From: Wurfbainia villosa
Lineage: Eukaryota > Streptophyta > Magnoliopsida > Zingiberales > Zingiberaceae
NCBI GenBank assembly: GCA_025175895.1
Contig: JAKLTH010000238.1
Coordinates: forward strand, 4,588,001 to 4,652,000
Length of the DNA: 64,000 bases
Direction of reading: 5' to 3'
Below are positions 46,299 to 59,229 of this stretch, piece after piece; within the stretch, counting starts at the first letter, position 1; the number at the start of each line of letters is the position of its first letter. The notes beneath the pieces are model-generated. The model was not told the origin of the DNA, ran no database searches, and worked only from the letters and a program-made list of their open reading frames with translations. Made by a program: the position numbers and the translations under genes.

Positions 46299-49200
46299 TC
46301 AGTCTGATATCTTTTCAACGTCTGCCTTCTGTAAGCTTGCCATATATGTGAGATAGATGGTCCAGATGAATGAGAATGAATTGCTCACTGGTGGCTGACA
46401 AGAAATAAATAGGCTTAGATCACCCAGATTAAAAAAATAATAATAATAAAAAGAAAAGGTCCTGTTTACCTGAAGACGAACAGGAACGAATTTGAAGGTA
46501 ATGAAATCACAAATAGGCCAGTAAACAACACCACTCTTCAAAGTAGGAATCAAGTCTCTTCTTAATCTGGTAAAGATTTCAGAAGAAGTTTCGCCTGACA
46601 TAGACAGAAAATAAATTGTGACGAAAATGAGCATCGATCAGTCGATCCAAATGGCAAAGACAGCTGCGAGGAAAGGAACACAACGCCACAGTTATTAGAT
46701 CAGAATCAATGTTTCAATCCCCGCCTCTAACGTAGTTTCAGTCCTCCACTATGCCAGATGCTGGTAAGGCCAAAGACCTACCATGATTTACTTCCTCTCT
46801 TCGCTGTGGGACTAGCGAAAGGGGGGCCTTGGGGAGAGGGAATTCCCCTTTTGCACAGTAGATCAGAATCAATGTTAGCATCCCACCAAGGCGACGAGTT
46901 TAATCTAGCATCCAGGAAGGCAATGGCAGATGACGACGAATAATTTATCTTCAAGGAATTTCTTCACTTAGAAAAATTCCCTGGCAATCCTTTAATCCAT
47001 CTAAAATATTCAACCATCCACTATGAACACTTAGATTCACAGATCTATCATCGACAATATCAACCGTGATAAACTGTTTAAACAAAGTGCACCGTGCACA
47101 ACTTAGAACTGGATAAAGGAAAAGAAAATCACTACCTTGTAGTGCAGCATTTACTGAGAAAAAAACGCCAGTCATAATAGGCCCATAAACAAGTTGTCCC
47201 AGAGCCATCTTCTTGACAGTAGCAATAATGTCTCGTTTTGGTAGCACCCGGGAAACAAAATTAAACCAGAGATGCAACGAGGGTCCTGATATAAAAATAC
47301 CATAACCAGCCATTCGCAAGGTCCTCATGAAATCAAAACTGTCGGAGTGTGATAGTGTCATCATCTGATAAGGATGCACAAAATAAGGGATAAGCATTGC
47401 TATATTTGAGCAGCTCTGTCTCTTACTAAAGAAGCTAAACCATTGTATCAAATCAATAAAAAGGAAGTTGAATTTAATACATAGACTCGACCAGAAACTT
47501 GAATATATATATATATATATATACAGTTAGATCTTCTATCCGTAACATAAGTGATGAGTCAACATATAAATTTATTCGCTGAAAAAATTGATAAAATGGC
47601 ACACGAGAATTGGTAAATTTCGTATAAATGATGCCAAATGAAGTGAAATTCTACATCCATAGTAGCTCCCTTCTTCTTTCCTTCTTCACATAGAAGAAAA
47701 TGACATTTTGATTCACAACAAACAGGTACACCCAACTCGGGATCAGTGGGTGAATTCTCAGAAAATGTGCAAATTCAAGAAGCTTCAGGTAATGGAATTT
47801 GTAAGAATATAAGCACTGTACCTAAGGGTTAGGGAGATGGTTGACATAGACTAAGATGATCAAGTTTGATTCAAACTAAGCGCAATAACTAAAACTGAAT
47901 TCAGACCAGAAATGACATTGGTTATCGCTTTTAAAAGAACAAATGACAAGCTACATCCAACTCATGCCACACAATTCATTAGTTTTAAAAAAGAAAATGT
48001 GTAAGACAACAAGAAAGAACAAGGTAAGTTTATGATCATTTAATCACTCTTCAAAACAAGACATAAACTTTAGTAACAGATTCAAGAATTGCATAAAGCG
48101 TAGCATAAAGTAAAATATATCTAAACTCAATAATATTGACTATAAATTCAGGTGTCCAGTTAGACATGAATTAGCACTTTATTGTGAACAATGTGAGTAT
48201 GGAGTCACAAAATCAAAGCCAAAAACACTAGAGAGGATTAGAGGAATGAGGGTTGGTGTGACTTTTCTTTAGCGACAAGAAAGCACACTGTGGCCTTTCT
48301 CAAAAACCCCATGCACTTATGCTGCCCTTGATAGTTTATTTTGGGTTTCCAATTCTCCCAAACCGTTAAGCAGAGCAATTTACAACTTCTGCAATCACCA
48401 TTCCTAATACCTAGCTGCAATTCTCCCAAGCTGTTAGGCAGAGCAATTTACAACTTCTGTGATTACCTAGCTGAATCAATATTAGAGTACAGTTGGCGAT
48501 TTGAGTTTGTGTTTGTGTCATGCAGTATTTCGTGATTTTTCTTTTCAGATTTGTGATGTTGCATATAAAAGAAGTCATCTTCAATGTGGTCAATGTGTGT
48601 TTCTGAGCAAAAAAAAAAGTAAGGTAAAAAATATCAGAAATTGATTATAATTGTGATATTTAAGAGGATGTAGTGTTTCGAGGATAATTTTAATGGGGAG
48701 TGCTTGACAGCAGCTTGCGGTTGATTCTTTCATACGATTTAAATTGGATTTTGGTTTCATTAATTTTAGGATGTTGTATATGGTCTTTATCTAAGATATG
48801 TTGTGTTTGAGATAGTGATCAATTGATCTTTTCGGTCTAGAAGATTGTCAGAAACCAACCTTATTAAATGTTAAATTTCGTTTTTATGGCAAATGATTTT
48901 GGAGGATCTATACTAGATCACTTGTGTGCTTAAATGAGTGGAATTCAAAGGATCAAATTCTTATAAGACATGAAGGATGATATATTTAAAGATAAAAAAG
49001 TTCCTAGTTGAGGAGAATTTGAAAGACCAAATTCTCAAGTGGGAAGAATGTTATAACCCTTGAATATAAATAAATAAAAAATCTAGAATTAATAGTAATT
49101 CTAGATAATTACAGTTGGGTTTGAACTTAAGTTTGGGTCGATTTATTTAAGTAAATGCTAAATCCAAAGTACTTACAGCTATTTGAGGTTTTACTTATAG

Positions 49201-52200
49201 TTTAGTTGGATCTGTCAAGTGGGCATTATTTTTAGAGATAAGTGGGTTCAATTCAGGCTCGTTTTGGACATCTTCTGATTAGTTAGTTTATGGTCAAACC
49301 AGATTTGTTTTAGGTTAGGTCTGGTTCGATCATAAATCTAGGGATGAGTTTCTCATACCCCACCAATGAATGGCAAACTACTGATGCTCTTCCTAGTGAC
49401 CATGGACCCATGATCCGCTGCCCCTGGTTCACCAACCCTTAGCCCCATCACCTTCTTCTCTATCTCTCCAGTATGTGACCCCAACCTACTTGCAAGGGTG
49501 CTGTCAAAAACCTTAGGTAGCGTTTGGTTTGAGCATTTTCCATTTTCATTTTCTGAGAAACGAGAAAATGTATTTGGTTGGTAGTTTCCACATTCATTTT
49601 CTAGAAAATGAGATATCATTTGGTTGGAAAATGGAGAATGTCTAAAAATCATTTTCTAAGAAAATGGAAAATGCAGAAAATGCGAAAATGCGGCTCAAAC
49701 CAAACGCTCCCTTAGCTACACCTCCTAGATGTCCATCGATCCTTCTTCCTTTTCCATTTTGTTCATTAGCAATCATAGGTCAGTCAATGAGCACCTCTAC
49801 CTTCAACCAATCAGTGTTAGATGGAGCGTGTGTCCTTGCCATGACTTTAACCAACACGAGAGTTTTTCTTCATCTTATAATTCCTTAACCTCTTATTGGT
49901 GAGTTTCCTGCCATCTTGTCTGGGTCTTTCAAACCTCCCTATTTCCTTTGAGGTGAAATTTCTATTTTGTTGTATTTTCTGGTGGAACCACAAGTGTAAA
50001 CTTACTATACTTGGTGAATTTGGTTGGTGGCAATTGATATTTTGTTCTCTCTCATTGGGTGGCATTGCTAGCGTGAGATCAAACAAAACTATGAAGGTTT
50101 AGGGCTCATTCCTCTTCTTTTGCTTCTAATGCATTTACTTCGATATGATTTTGAGATTTGGTGAAATGGGGGATTGATCTTGGTCAGTAGTCTTCCGAGG
50201 AAATAACTTCTTTTGTGAGCATTAGTTGGCTATGGAGGCCTAGCATCAGAAATCAATCTCTAAGGAGTGATCAACAAGTGTATTCATCTAATATCTAGCT
50301 TCTTAGAGTTCTAAGAAGCCGAACTATATTACCAAGGTGAGTATTTCTTGTTTGTTGATTGGTTTTGTGATTTGTTTTATTTTTGGAAGTAAATATCACA
50401 TGATTAATGGATTAGTTGGTTTATCCTTGTCCTAAAGTCATTTGTCATGATTGGAAGAAGTTTGATCAAGTTTCTTAGCTTCCCTATTCTAGATGATTGG
50501 GCATAAAGTCAGCTTCTTTACCATAGTTTTGTTCTGATATTCAAGTCATAGCCAATATTTGTTTTGATGTATGCACTATATAGCTAACTAGGAATGATCA
50601 TAAGGGTTGTATCAGGAGGTTCCTGATATTATCTGAATGTTAAATACTTTTGAACCTCTCATGTGAAACATGTTTAGCAATAACTTCTGTACATGTTTCA
50701 TCTCTACTCGTTGAATGGCATATCTAGGATAGGTCCAACCAATGGGTTTGCTTGATTGTTGTGATGTCTTATATGTAAGGGCACTACTAGTTGAGGGAGA
50801 ATGATCACACGGTAAGTTAGGAGCTTTCACAAATTGCTCAATCTCTTCATCCTTTTAGCAGGCATCTTTTATTGAGGTTAGGGCAAGTAATTTAACTTGT
50901 CTTTGAATTTCAATACTTAACCATTAATGAAATAGATTAAAATTTCCCTAGGGTCTAATTTGGGTTTATATCGTATTTGTAAGTTGTCAAATTTGCTCAA
51001 ATATTCAATTACGCTCATGTTTAATTGTTTAAAATTAATTTACATAGTGTATTATTGGGTTTTAAAGTATGTTGGGATATATTTTTTAATTTAGAATCCA
51101 TTCCATGTCTAGCTAATGTGTCATTGATTCTTCTGCGTTTGAGTGTATTAATATTGGATGCTCTATCAGTATATTTTTGTTGAACCGACGAGTTTATTTT
51201 TTGGCAAATCGTGCTCATTCAATTTGGGTCATACCATACTAGTCAAAATGATCCTCAATCTTAGCAACCCCGTCACGGACTGCATTTGAGTCTAGCCGAC
51301 CATTAAAATTAAGGGTGTCTAGTTTAACTTGATGGGTAATATTTAATTCTTGTCTAAGTTCAAGTTTAGCTTTAGCTCAGGTTTGGGTGTTTTGAAAGTA
51401 ATCTTCCTTGTCAATGACTGATTGACGGTCTCGAGGCGGTTGATGCTTAGGTAATTGTTAGTTACGTGGGATATGTGGCCTTTGGGCTCGGGAATCATAT
51501 TCTTTAGCAGCTTGTCGATCATACTAGCAACATAAACTTCAAACTGTTCTAACTCTTCCACTCTTAGCCAAAGAGTCTTAAGCTCATCTTCCACAAGCTC
51601 ACCTAGTATCTATTTCTTTAATGGTAGAGTTTCTTATCATAGTCGATGTGGATGTTCAACAAGTAATTGAATTTATAAATTGAAACAAGTCAGAACTTAG
51701 AACTAATAGTGAGATAAATAGGAAATTAGAAAAACAACATGATTTGAAATAGAGGCAAACTAATAACAAGACAAATAAGATAATTTGAAATAAGGGTAAA
51801 CTAATGATAGGACAAATAGGAAATTAGATAAATAAGATAATTGGAAATAGGGGCAAACTAATGCCCAACAAATATGAAATAAGATAAATAAGATGATCTG
51901 AGATAGTGACAAAATAAGTAAGCAATCAAACACAGTTAATTGTAAAAGTATTTAAAAAAAAAAAACCGGTACACGAAACTTCCGTCAATTTGGGCTTTGG
52001 CCCTATTTCCTTGAAACAACGCTAAAGGAGAATGCAAATCAGAAGGTCGGTCACTATGTTAATAACATCGAGTAGTCATTGTTAAGAATAACTTATGAAG
52101 CAACAATGCTATGCTCACTGATTACTGAAGGGGATTAGTATAAAACATACAATTTGGAATAGTTTTAGCAACATAACTGATGCACTCGATTGCATGATGA

Positions 52201-52841
52201 GATCAAACCCGTCCTTTTTATGTATAACAACGTTCCATCAGTCCAGTATCTGATAATGTGAAAACTGGAATGAAATCCATCTCGATTAAAAATTACGAAT
52301 ATGCATAGCGGAAGCAATAAAATTGTAGATCGTAGGGAAACCCTATACAACAAATCCTGTAAGCCCGCTACTCTCCTAAATCCAAAATCAACGTCACGAA
52401 AAACCAAATCCAAATTTGACGGAGTAGGAAAAACTTTTCCAGCAAGGAAAGTAAGTCAGGAAAAGAGACAGTTCGAAGCGAGACCTGGGAAGCCAAGTCT
52501 GCCGCGGTGAAGATTGATCCAGCGGTGAGGCTTTTAGTGAGCACGGGGCGGGCTTCGATCATGCCCAGGTACCAACTCACCAACCCAATCCGAGAATAGG
52601 AAGACGACGCAGCGGCCGCAGAGGACGACAGTGCAGGAGAGTAGACGGAAGGAGAAGCGGAGGAGACGCCTGACGAAGCGGGCTCCTTGAACTTGGAGGA
52701 GAGGAGGCGGGAGCGGACGTAGGGTCTGGCCGCCGTCGACGAGGGGTTGGAGAGGCCGCTGTGGGGATGGAGAGGCCGAAGGTGGCTCAGGAGGAGGGCG
52801 TTCGCCTGCCGGCCGCTGCTTCGTAGGAAGCCGTTCATCAT
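46299..52841 (-). CDS. Mpv17/PMP22-family membrane protein, 268 aa, 4 exons
   Basis: Exons (minus): 52841-52485, 47364-47136, 46594-46470, 46394-46299, all GT-AG and in phase; the 5120-bp first intron holds a MITE. Family members are small multi-pass proteins of organelle membranes (mitochondria, peroxisomes, plastids) linked to permeability and stress; the transported substrate is not settled. Residues 1-85 form a Ser-, Ala- and Arg-rich leader with few acidic residues, consistent with an organelle targeting peptide. The conserved part runs from WYLGMIEARPVLTKSLTAG (about 91-109), through RMAGYGIFISGPSLHLWF (137-154) and GQLVYGPIMTGVFF (176-189), to VYWPICDFITFKFVPVRLQ (about 219-237) and the C-terminal VSNSFSFIWTIYLTYMA. 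Membrane segments follow the family pattern. First ATG of the exon used (two Met in a row). Coding sequence intact. Confidence 0.92.
46696..46876. repeat. 145-bp insert between 18-bp perfect direct repeats, Mpv17 intron 2
   Basis: TAGATCAGAATCAATGTT occurs at 46696-46713 and 46859-46876. The insert is GC-rich, with GGGGGGCCTTGGGGAGAGGG and CCACTATGCCAGATGCTGG. On minus it contains TGGCATAGTGG, an exact box A match, but no clear box B. It could be a SINE with target duplications or part of a dispersed repeat with a duplicated end. Confidence 0.55.
47506..47523. repeat. (TA)9 microsatellite
   Basis: Pure TA dinucleotides near the start of Mpv17 intron 1. Confidence 0.85.
48349..48474. repeat. 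imperfect tandem duplication (~60-70 bp)
   Basis: CAATTCTCCCAA followed by GCAGAGCAATTTACAACTTC and ending ACCTAGCTG occurs at 48349-48417 and 48418-48474. The first copy has about 12 extra bases. In Mpv17 intron 1. Confidence 0.8.
49516..49711. mobile_element. Tourist-like MITE (PIF/Harbinger type) in Mpv17 intron 1
   Basis: It has a TTA target duplication at 49513-49515 and 49712-49714. Terminal inverted repeats are GGTAGCGTTTGGTTTGAGC and (reverse complement of right end) GGGAGCGTTTGGTTTGAGC, one mismatch in 19. Total length is 196 bp, with an internal palindrome-rich AT core of TTTTC/GAAAA words. TTA duplications and GC-rich ends with CGTTTGG are hallmarks of PIF/Harbinger MITEs. It has no coding capacity. 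Confidence 0.85.
49720..52480 (-). other. remaining intron 1 of the Mpv17 gene
   Basis: No exon is expected here: family conservation runs directly from exon 1 (AADLASQ) to exon 2. A minus frame at 51343-51594 (MEDELKTLWLRVEELEQF) and others nearby could be worn retrotransposon gag, but no diagnostic motif is visible. 51950-52000 holds an A-rich run and a GGTACACGAAACTTCCGTC word like the Au SINE end at 15905. Confidence 0.4.
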
Positions 52842-54366
52842 CGCGAAGTCGGTGCGGTCGCGGAGGTCGGCCCGATTTCCAGGGCGGAGGGGTAGGAGTT
52901 GGGCAGGGACACGCTCCGCAACTTGAGGGCCACGCCTGTTGGTCCTATTAAATAATAATAAAAAGAAAGGACACGTCGAAGAGCGGTGGGCGGCGCATAT
53001 CGAGAATTATGGGAGGATACCGCATCTTCACTCGCCCTTTCGCCGACACTCTAGGAGAGTATACAGACGGAGTGTACACCAGTTCGGTTAAACTACTGAT
53101 TTAATTGATCGATTTTTTTTTTTAAAAATCAATTCGATTTATTAAAAATTCAGTTTTTATTTTTAAAAATATTAATTTTTTTATTAATTCGATTTGGTTT
53201 TAAATTTTGAATTAAAAAAAAAATAAACCGGTAAAATCAAATTAAAGGTCATCAGTCGACGGACTGTATTATAGTATCGGTATAATAAAATTATAATTTT
53301 ATATATTCATCTATTGATACAGCAGCATTAATTGATTGTAATTGCAATTTCAATTAACTTTTTAAAAAATAATTTATTTGATTTCCATTTAATTGATTTG
53401 ATTAATAATTAATTGTTCATTCTCATTCCTCTCCAATACGATTTGAGATAGCACATAACTTATCGAGATGATCAATTAACTGATAATTAAATTGATTAAA
53501 TTGAAATGAATTAAATTGATTTTTTTATCAAATTGAATCATTTATTTTTTTAAATGAATAAATTGGACGAATAAATCTTAAAATTAATCATCTAATAAAT
53601 TTGTTGTTCGACTTTTTAATTGATCGAATTGAATAATCTATTGACCTCTTTTTTATTTAATTTTTTAATTGAACAGCCGACTAATAAAATATCAATCGAT
53701 TCATACTTTAATTCGATTTAATTAACTTTCAAATTTTTAAAATCAAAATTGAACTGAATAAATTAAAATAATCAATATTTTTTATAATACAATTTTTTAA
53801 AAAAATCTGAAATAATGGAACCGAACATTCAATTCCAATCGATTTGATCGATTAATTTAATTTAATCGTTATTAACTTTTAATTTCAATCCATTAATTGT
53901 ATTTAAGGGATGATTCGGTAGATACCAGACATCGGAGAGCAGGTGTCGTATCTTAAATCGTCAAATTAGAAATTAAGAAAAAGCGATTTGCCCACTCTGT
54001 CTCTTTGTTCGGGTGACACGCGAGCAAACTTTACGCCGTGGCCCCCGGGAAAGTAACTGCGGGATCCGCGTGATTCTCCAATCCACATCAAGGAAAGTGC
54101 CAAGTGGATGAAAAGAAAAATGTAATAATATCATGTCATCAAATTATACATTTTCTTGACTATTTAAATTTAATTATAAAATCGTACGAAATCGGTATTT
54201 CACATACTGTATGTATAACACAAAATAGACTCATAACTTAATAAATATGTCATCAAAGATAAATACATTATAAATATAGATAATTTCCATGAGGCTCACA
54301 AGCTAAATTCCTTATATATAGTATGCCACTTATAAGCCTTGTCTTATATAAAAAAAATTTTCGATA
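52842..54366. other. Mpv17 promoter side, then AT-rich repeat-like DNA
   Basis: 52842-53080 is GC-richer and should contain the 5' UTR and proximal promoter of the minus-strand gene. 53090-53890 is built from degenerate AATTGATTAATTGAATCG-type words on both strands, a low-complexity repeat. 53900-54366 is AT-rich with no feature recognised. Confidence 0.45.
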
Positions 54367-54371
54367 GTTTG

Positions 54372-54564
54372 TGTTATGAAATATCAAGAAAAAAAATATT
54401 TTTAGAGAAGAAAAGAGGAATAATTTTATTCCTTTCGTTCAATCTATTTCATATGCAATTACAAAGATATATATTTATATACATTTGAGAATGAAACGAC
54501 ATTATAATTTTATGATAACGTATAGGTTACTTAATAGACATCCAATAACTTATATTTTATAATA
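54372..54564 (-). repeat. 3' LTR of the copia element
   Basis: On plus it starts TGTTATGAAATATC and ends TTATATTTTATAATA. Identical to the other LTR except for three substitutions near 54528-54535. Confidence 0.95.
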
Positions 54565-54715
54565 CTTCCCCTTGGATGTCTATTGTATAAAGAATATGTC
54601 TCGTTAAAATCTTACTAGAGAAAAACCTAGTGGGATAAAAACTCTAGTGAAGGAGAAAGAGTACATCCTTCTTTATACATGTATTTCGATATAAAAACTC
54701 CCCCTGTTAAGGACA

Positions 54716-56134
54716 TTACTTAATATCTCTATAACGTCGCATTCCAATCTTATGAATCAACTTCTCAAATGTTGTTGTGGGTAATGATTTTGTGAATAAA
54801 TCTGCAGGATTCTCACTTGATTGAATTTTATGTACATCAATGTCTCCACTCTGTATTAAATCATGTGTGAAAAATAATTTTGGGGAGATATGTTTCGTTT
54901 TATCACCTTTGATATATCCACCTTTTAATTGGGTTATGCAAGCAGCATTATCTTCATGAAGTATCGTTGGAGTCTTCTTGTTTATTAACAAATCACATGA
55001 CTCCTGAATATGATTAGTCATTGCTCTAAGCCATACACATTCACGACTTGCCTCATGAATTGCAATTATTTCAGCATGATTTGATGAGGTAGTTGTTATA
55101 GTTTGTTTCATAGATCTTCAAGATATTGCTGTGCCACCATATGTAAATACATATCCAGTTTGTGACCAGCTTTGTGTGGATCTGATAAATATCTTGCATC
55201 TGCATACCCAATTAATTGTGCATTTGGTTCATACGGGTAGAATAGACCCATATCAATTGTTCCACGGAGATATCGAAAAATATGTTTAATTCCATTCCAA
55301 TGTCTTCTGGTTGGAGTAGAACTATATCTTGCTAATAAATTTACAACAAAAGGAATATCAGGTCGAGTATTATTAGCAAGGTACATTAAAGCACCAATTG
55401 CACTTAAGTATGGCACTTCAAGACCAAGAATTTTCTCATTTTCATCTTGAGGACGGAAAGGATCCTTATGTATATCAAGTGACCGAACAATCATTGGATT
55501 GGTTAATGGATATGAATTGTCCATATTAAATCGTTTTAAAACTTTCTCAGTATAAGTTGGTTGATGAACAAAAATTTCATTCTTTAAGTACTCGAACTGC
55601 AGGCCGAGACAAAATTTAGTTTTACCGAGATCTTTCATTTCGAACTCTTTCTTTAAATAGTTTATTGCATTAGAGATCTCTTCAGGAGAGCCAATAATAT
55701 TTAAGTCATCAACATAAACAGCGATTATTACAAAACCATATCCAAATTTCTTTATAAAAACACATGGGCAAATATGGTTATTTGTATAACCATCTTTTAG
55801 CAAATATTCACTAAGACGATTGTACCATATTCGCCCAGATTGCTTTAAACCATACAAAGATCTTTGTAATCTAATAGAAAATAATTCTCGAGAATTGCAT
55901 GTTTTTGTAATCTTTAGTCCTTCTGGGACTTTCATATATATGTCATTATCTAGTGCACCATATAAATATCTTTAGAACGACATCCATCATCTGCATATGA
56001 AGTCTTTTCTGTGCTATTAAACCAATAAGATAACGAAAAGTAATAGCATCCATTACAGGAGAGTATGTTTCTTCATAATCAATTCCAGGTTGTTGCGAAA
56101 AACCTTGTGCAACTAGTCGGGCTTTATATCGCAC
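54716..56134 (-). pseudogene. copia reverse transcriptase and RNase H (frameshifted)
   Basis: Three overlapping or abutting frames. 56134-55946 holds RT fingers (KARLVAQGFSQ, YSPVMDAITFRYL). 55935-55108 holds palm and connection, with LYGLKQ, an intact YVDD at its residues 74-77, and SAIGALMYLANNTRPDI. 55111-54716 holds RNase H with ILHEDNAACITQ and NPADLFTKSLP. Reading needs a frame change near 55940 and another near 55110. Catalytic RT residues survive, unlike in the element at 1-3814. Confidence 0.85.
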
Positions 56135-56669
56135 AATCTCATTTTTCTCATTTCTTTTTCGTACGAATACCCATTTGTATCCTATTGGTTTAACATCTTT
56201 AGGTGTTTTGACAATGGGCCCAAAAACCTCATGTTTAGAGAGAGATGTTAATTCTGTTTAAATTGTTTCTTTCCATTTTGGTCAATCTTCTCTTGATTGA
56301 TATTCTTTTAAAGTCATGGGTTCAAAATCCTTATTTTCACTCAAAATATCATTTGCCACATTATATACAAATATATCATCAATATTTGTATTTGTTCGAT
56401 CCCATGTTTTCATTGTAGAAATGTAATTTATCGATATTTCTTGATTATCTATTTCAACTTCTTCTGGAAGTTTTTCTTCTTGGATTGACTTATTTTCTTT
56501 TTCTATACGATCAATTTGTTATTGCGTTCCCTTTTTCTTTTGAGGGTTTTATCTTTAGAACCTGTTGGTCTTCCACGCTTCAGGCATGGTTTGGGTTCAT
56601 TTGTTGAGAGAGGTCTTTCAAAGACATCAATTCTAATAGGAGCATTTTCTGCTGGAATATGTGATTTTG

Positions 56670-58082
56670 TTACTCGTTTTGGATCAGAGAAATTATTCGC
56701 AAATTGATTTGCAACTGTTGAAAATGAATGATCCGTTGAACTTCTAGTTCACATTGTTTTGTGCGAGGATCAAAATGGCATAAGGATGGATTACTCCATA
56801 TAATCTCTTTTTCTATCTTTTCTTTACTAGTATTATTACCCCCTAAAGTTGGAAAAAATACTTCATCAAATCGACAATCAAGAAATCTAGCAGTAAAAAC
56901 ATCTCCTGTCATAGGTTCAAGATATTTGATAATGGACTGAGAATCAAAACCAATATAAATGCCTAATTTCCTTTGAGACCTCATTTTTGTTCTATGAGGA
57001 GGAGCAATGAGGACATAAACTGCACATCCAAAAGTTCGTAAATGAGAGATATTAGGTTCTCTTCCAGAGACCAATTGGAAAGGAGAAGCTTGAGAATTAG
57101 TGGGTCGGATGCGAACTAGTGTTGCTGCATGTAAGATTGCATGTCCCCAAGCATTAACAGGAAGCTTGGATTTCAATAGTAATGGTCTTGCTATTAATTG
57201 AAGACGTTTAATAAATGATTCTGCTAGACCATTTTGAGTATGAACATAAGCTACAGGATGTTCAATCTTTATACCAATAGACATGCAATAGTCATTAAAT
57301 GCTTGAGAAGTAAACTCTCCAGCATTATCAAGGCGAATTGTTTTAATGGGATAATCAGGAAAATGTGCACGTAATCGAATTATTTGAGCAAGTAATCTCG
57401 AAAACGCCAGGTTTCGAGTTGATAATAAGCACACATGTGACCATCTTGTAGATGCATCTATTAAAACCATAAAATATCTAAATGGTCCACATGGTGGGTG
57501 AATTGGTCCACATATATCACCTTGAATTCGATTTAAAAATGTAGGACATTCAAATTCAATCTTACTCGGTGAGGCCTTTACTATTAATTTGCCTTGATAA
57601 CATGCAACACATGAGAATTCATTTGATTGAAAAATCTTCTGGTTCTTCAATGGATGTCCAGAAGAATGTTCCACAATACGTCGCATCATTACAGATCCAG
57701 GATGACCCAATCTATCATGCCATAAAAGGAATTCATTTTGACTAGTAAACTTCTGGTTTACTACAACATTTATTTCAATTGGTTTAATGTATGTATAATA
57801 AAGGCCTGAAGAGAAGACAGATAGTCTTTCCAAAACTTGTTTATGCCCCATTTTAACATTAGTAATGCACAAATACTCATTATTTCCCATATTAGCTGTT
57901 TCTATATGATGACCATTAAGGCGAATATCTTTGAAACTTAATAAATTTCTATAGGACTTGGGTGAATACAATGCATTATTGATCAAGAAATTTGTTCCTC
58001 CTGGTAGTAAAATGTTTGCACTTCCGGAGCCTTCGATTAAGGTTACACTACCAGATATAGTATTCACATTTTGTTTTTGCAT
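56670..58082 (-). pseudogene. copia protease C-part and integrase, 470-codon open frame
   Basis: The longest open frame in the window. It starts inside the protease and continues with the zinc-binding HDRLGHPG and then CVACYQGK (HHCC type). The integrase core follows, with GDICGPI, IRLDNAGEF and NGLAESF supplying D, D and E. The C-terminal region includes FGCAVYVLIAPP and LGIYIGFD. The protease active-site region just upstream (58083-58140) is out of frame, and the usual Asp codon there appears changed to Gly. The stop at the end and the gap 56135-56669 separate it from RT. Confidence 0.85.
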
Positions 58083-58227
58083 GATAAGATGAGAGAAATA
58101 TCTTTTACTTTTGAGAATTGTATGTAGTCAGACTGCCTACAAGACATGTAGATTCTCATCTTCAATCTTTGACCCAATAATATTCATAGGTCTTCAAAAA
58201 AAAAAAATAGCAATAAGTTTGAATTTA

Positions 58228-59229
58228 TTATAAATATTGAGAAATAAAAATAATTACATTAATTAAATCACCATATTCAGTATTCTCAAGAAAGTCACCA
58301 ACTTCTAATTTGGGCAAATTTTCAAGACCCTCAAAAATATTATTAGGGTCATTATTTTGATATAAGACATTTGTCTCCACATTTTTATCCTTTTCCTTCA
58401 ACGAGGCTTGATAAAGCTCGACAAGATGCTTTGGCGTACGACAGGTACGTGACCAATGTCCAATCACCCCACATCGGTAGCATTTATTCTCAACATTCTG
58501 AGTAAATCCATTTTTTCTTGTTTTTTATCATTATATTTCCACTTTTGGCATTCCTTACTAATGACCACGACCACGACCACGACCACGGCCGCGTCCTCGT
58601 CCATGTCCAGAATTGTTATGAGTTGTCGCATTCACTTCAGGGAATGGACTAGAGCCAATTGGACGAGATTCATGATTTTTCATTAATAACTCGTTATTTT
58701 GTTCAGCCACAAGCAAACAAGAAATTAGTTCAGAATATTTCTTGAAACCTTTCTCTCGATATTGCTACTACAGGAGCATATTCGAGGCATGAAAAGTGGA
58801 GAGTGTTTTCTCTAACATATCATAATCAGTAATATTCTCTCCACATAACTTTAATTTAGAACTGATTTTAAAAACGGCTGAATTGTATTCACTCACAGAT
58901 TTAAAATCTTGGAATCGCAAATGAATCCAATCATAACGAGCTTTAGGAAGTATTACCGTTTTTTGGTGATTAAACCTTTCCTCTAAACTTTTCCATAACT
59001 CAAGTAGATCTTTTACTGTTAAATACTCAATTTTTAAATCTCCGTGGAGGTAATGACGGAGAAAAATCATTGCCTTAGCTCGATTTTGCAAAGTTTCTTT
59101 ATTATTTTCTTTAATTGTTTCTCCGAGTCCATTTGCATTCAAATGGATTTCAGCATCAAGGATCCATGATAAGTAATTTTTTCCCGAAATGTCGAGAACC
59201 ACAAACTCAAGTTTGGTGAGGTTTGCCAT
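58228..59229 (-). pseudogene. copia gag (interrupted)
   Basis: 59229-58768 encodes the start of gag (MANLTKLEFVVLDISGKNYL..., LPKARYDWIHLRFQDFKS). It stops at two adjacent TAG codons (58770-58765) where the family has Gln codons. The remnant continues through an Arg-Gly repeat (plus strand ACCACGACC repeats at 58564-58595) and a frame break to a zinc knuckle, CYRCGVIGHWSRTC, which keeps all four ligands (about 58440-58485). The open part 58467-58228 ends in a stop before protease. Confidence 0.85.

Noticed and set aside
51343..51594. Minus frame MEDELKTLWLRVEELEQ as a coiled-coil gene
   Set aside because: Single frame without partner exons in the Mpv17 intron, no diagnostic motif; at best worn gag-like DNA.
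13282..52841. A plant biosynthetic or defence gene cluster
   Set aside because: The three genes (PPPDE peptidase, myosin XI, Mpv17 family) are unrelated housekeeping genes with no shared pathway or tandem duplication.
53090..53890. Scaffold-attachment or origin-like AT-rich region
   Set aside because: Only low-complexity AATTGATT words are seen; no specific motif supports a functional call.
58561..58600. ACCACGACC tandem repeat as a microsatellite or CRISPR-like array
   Set aside because: It encodes the Arg-Gly repeat of copia gag just before the zinc knuckle; not a spacer-repeat array.
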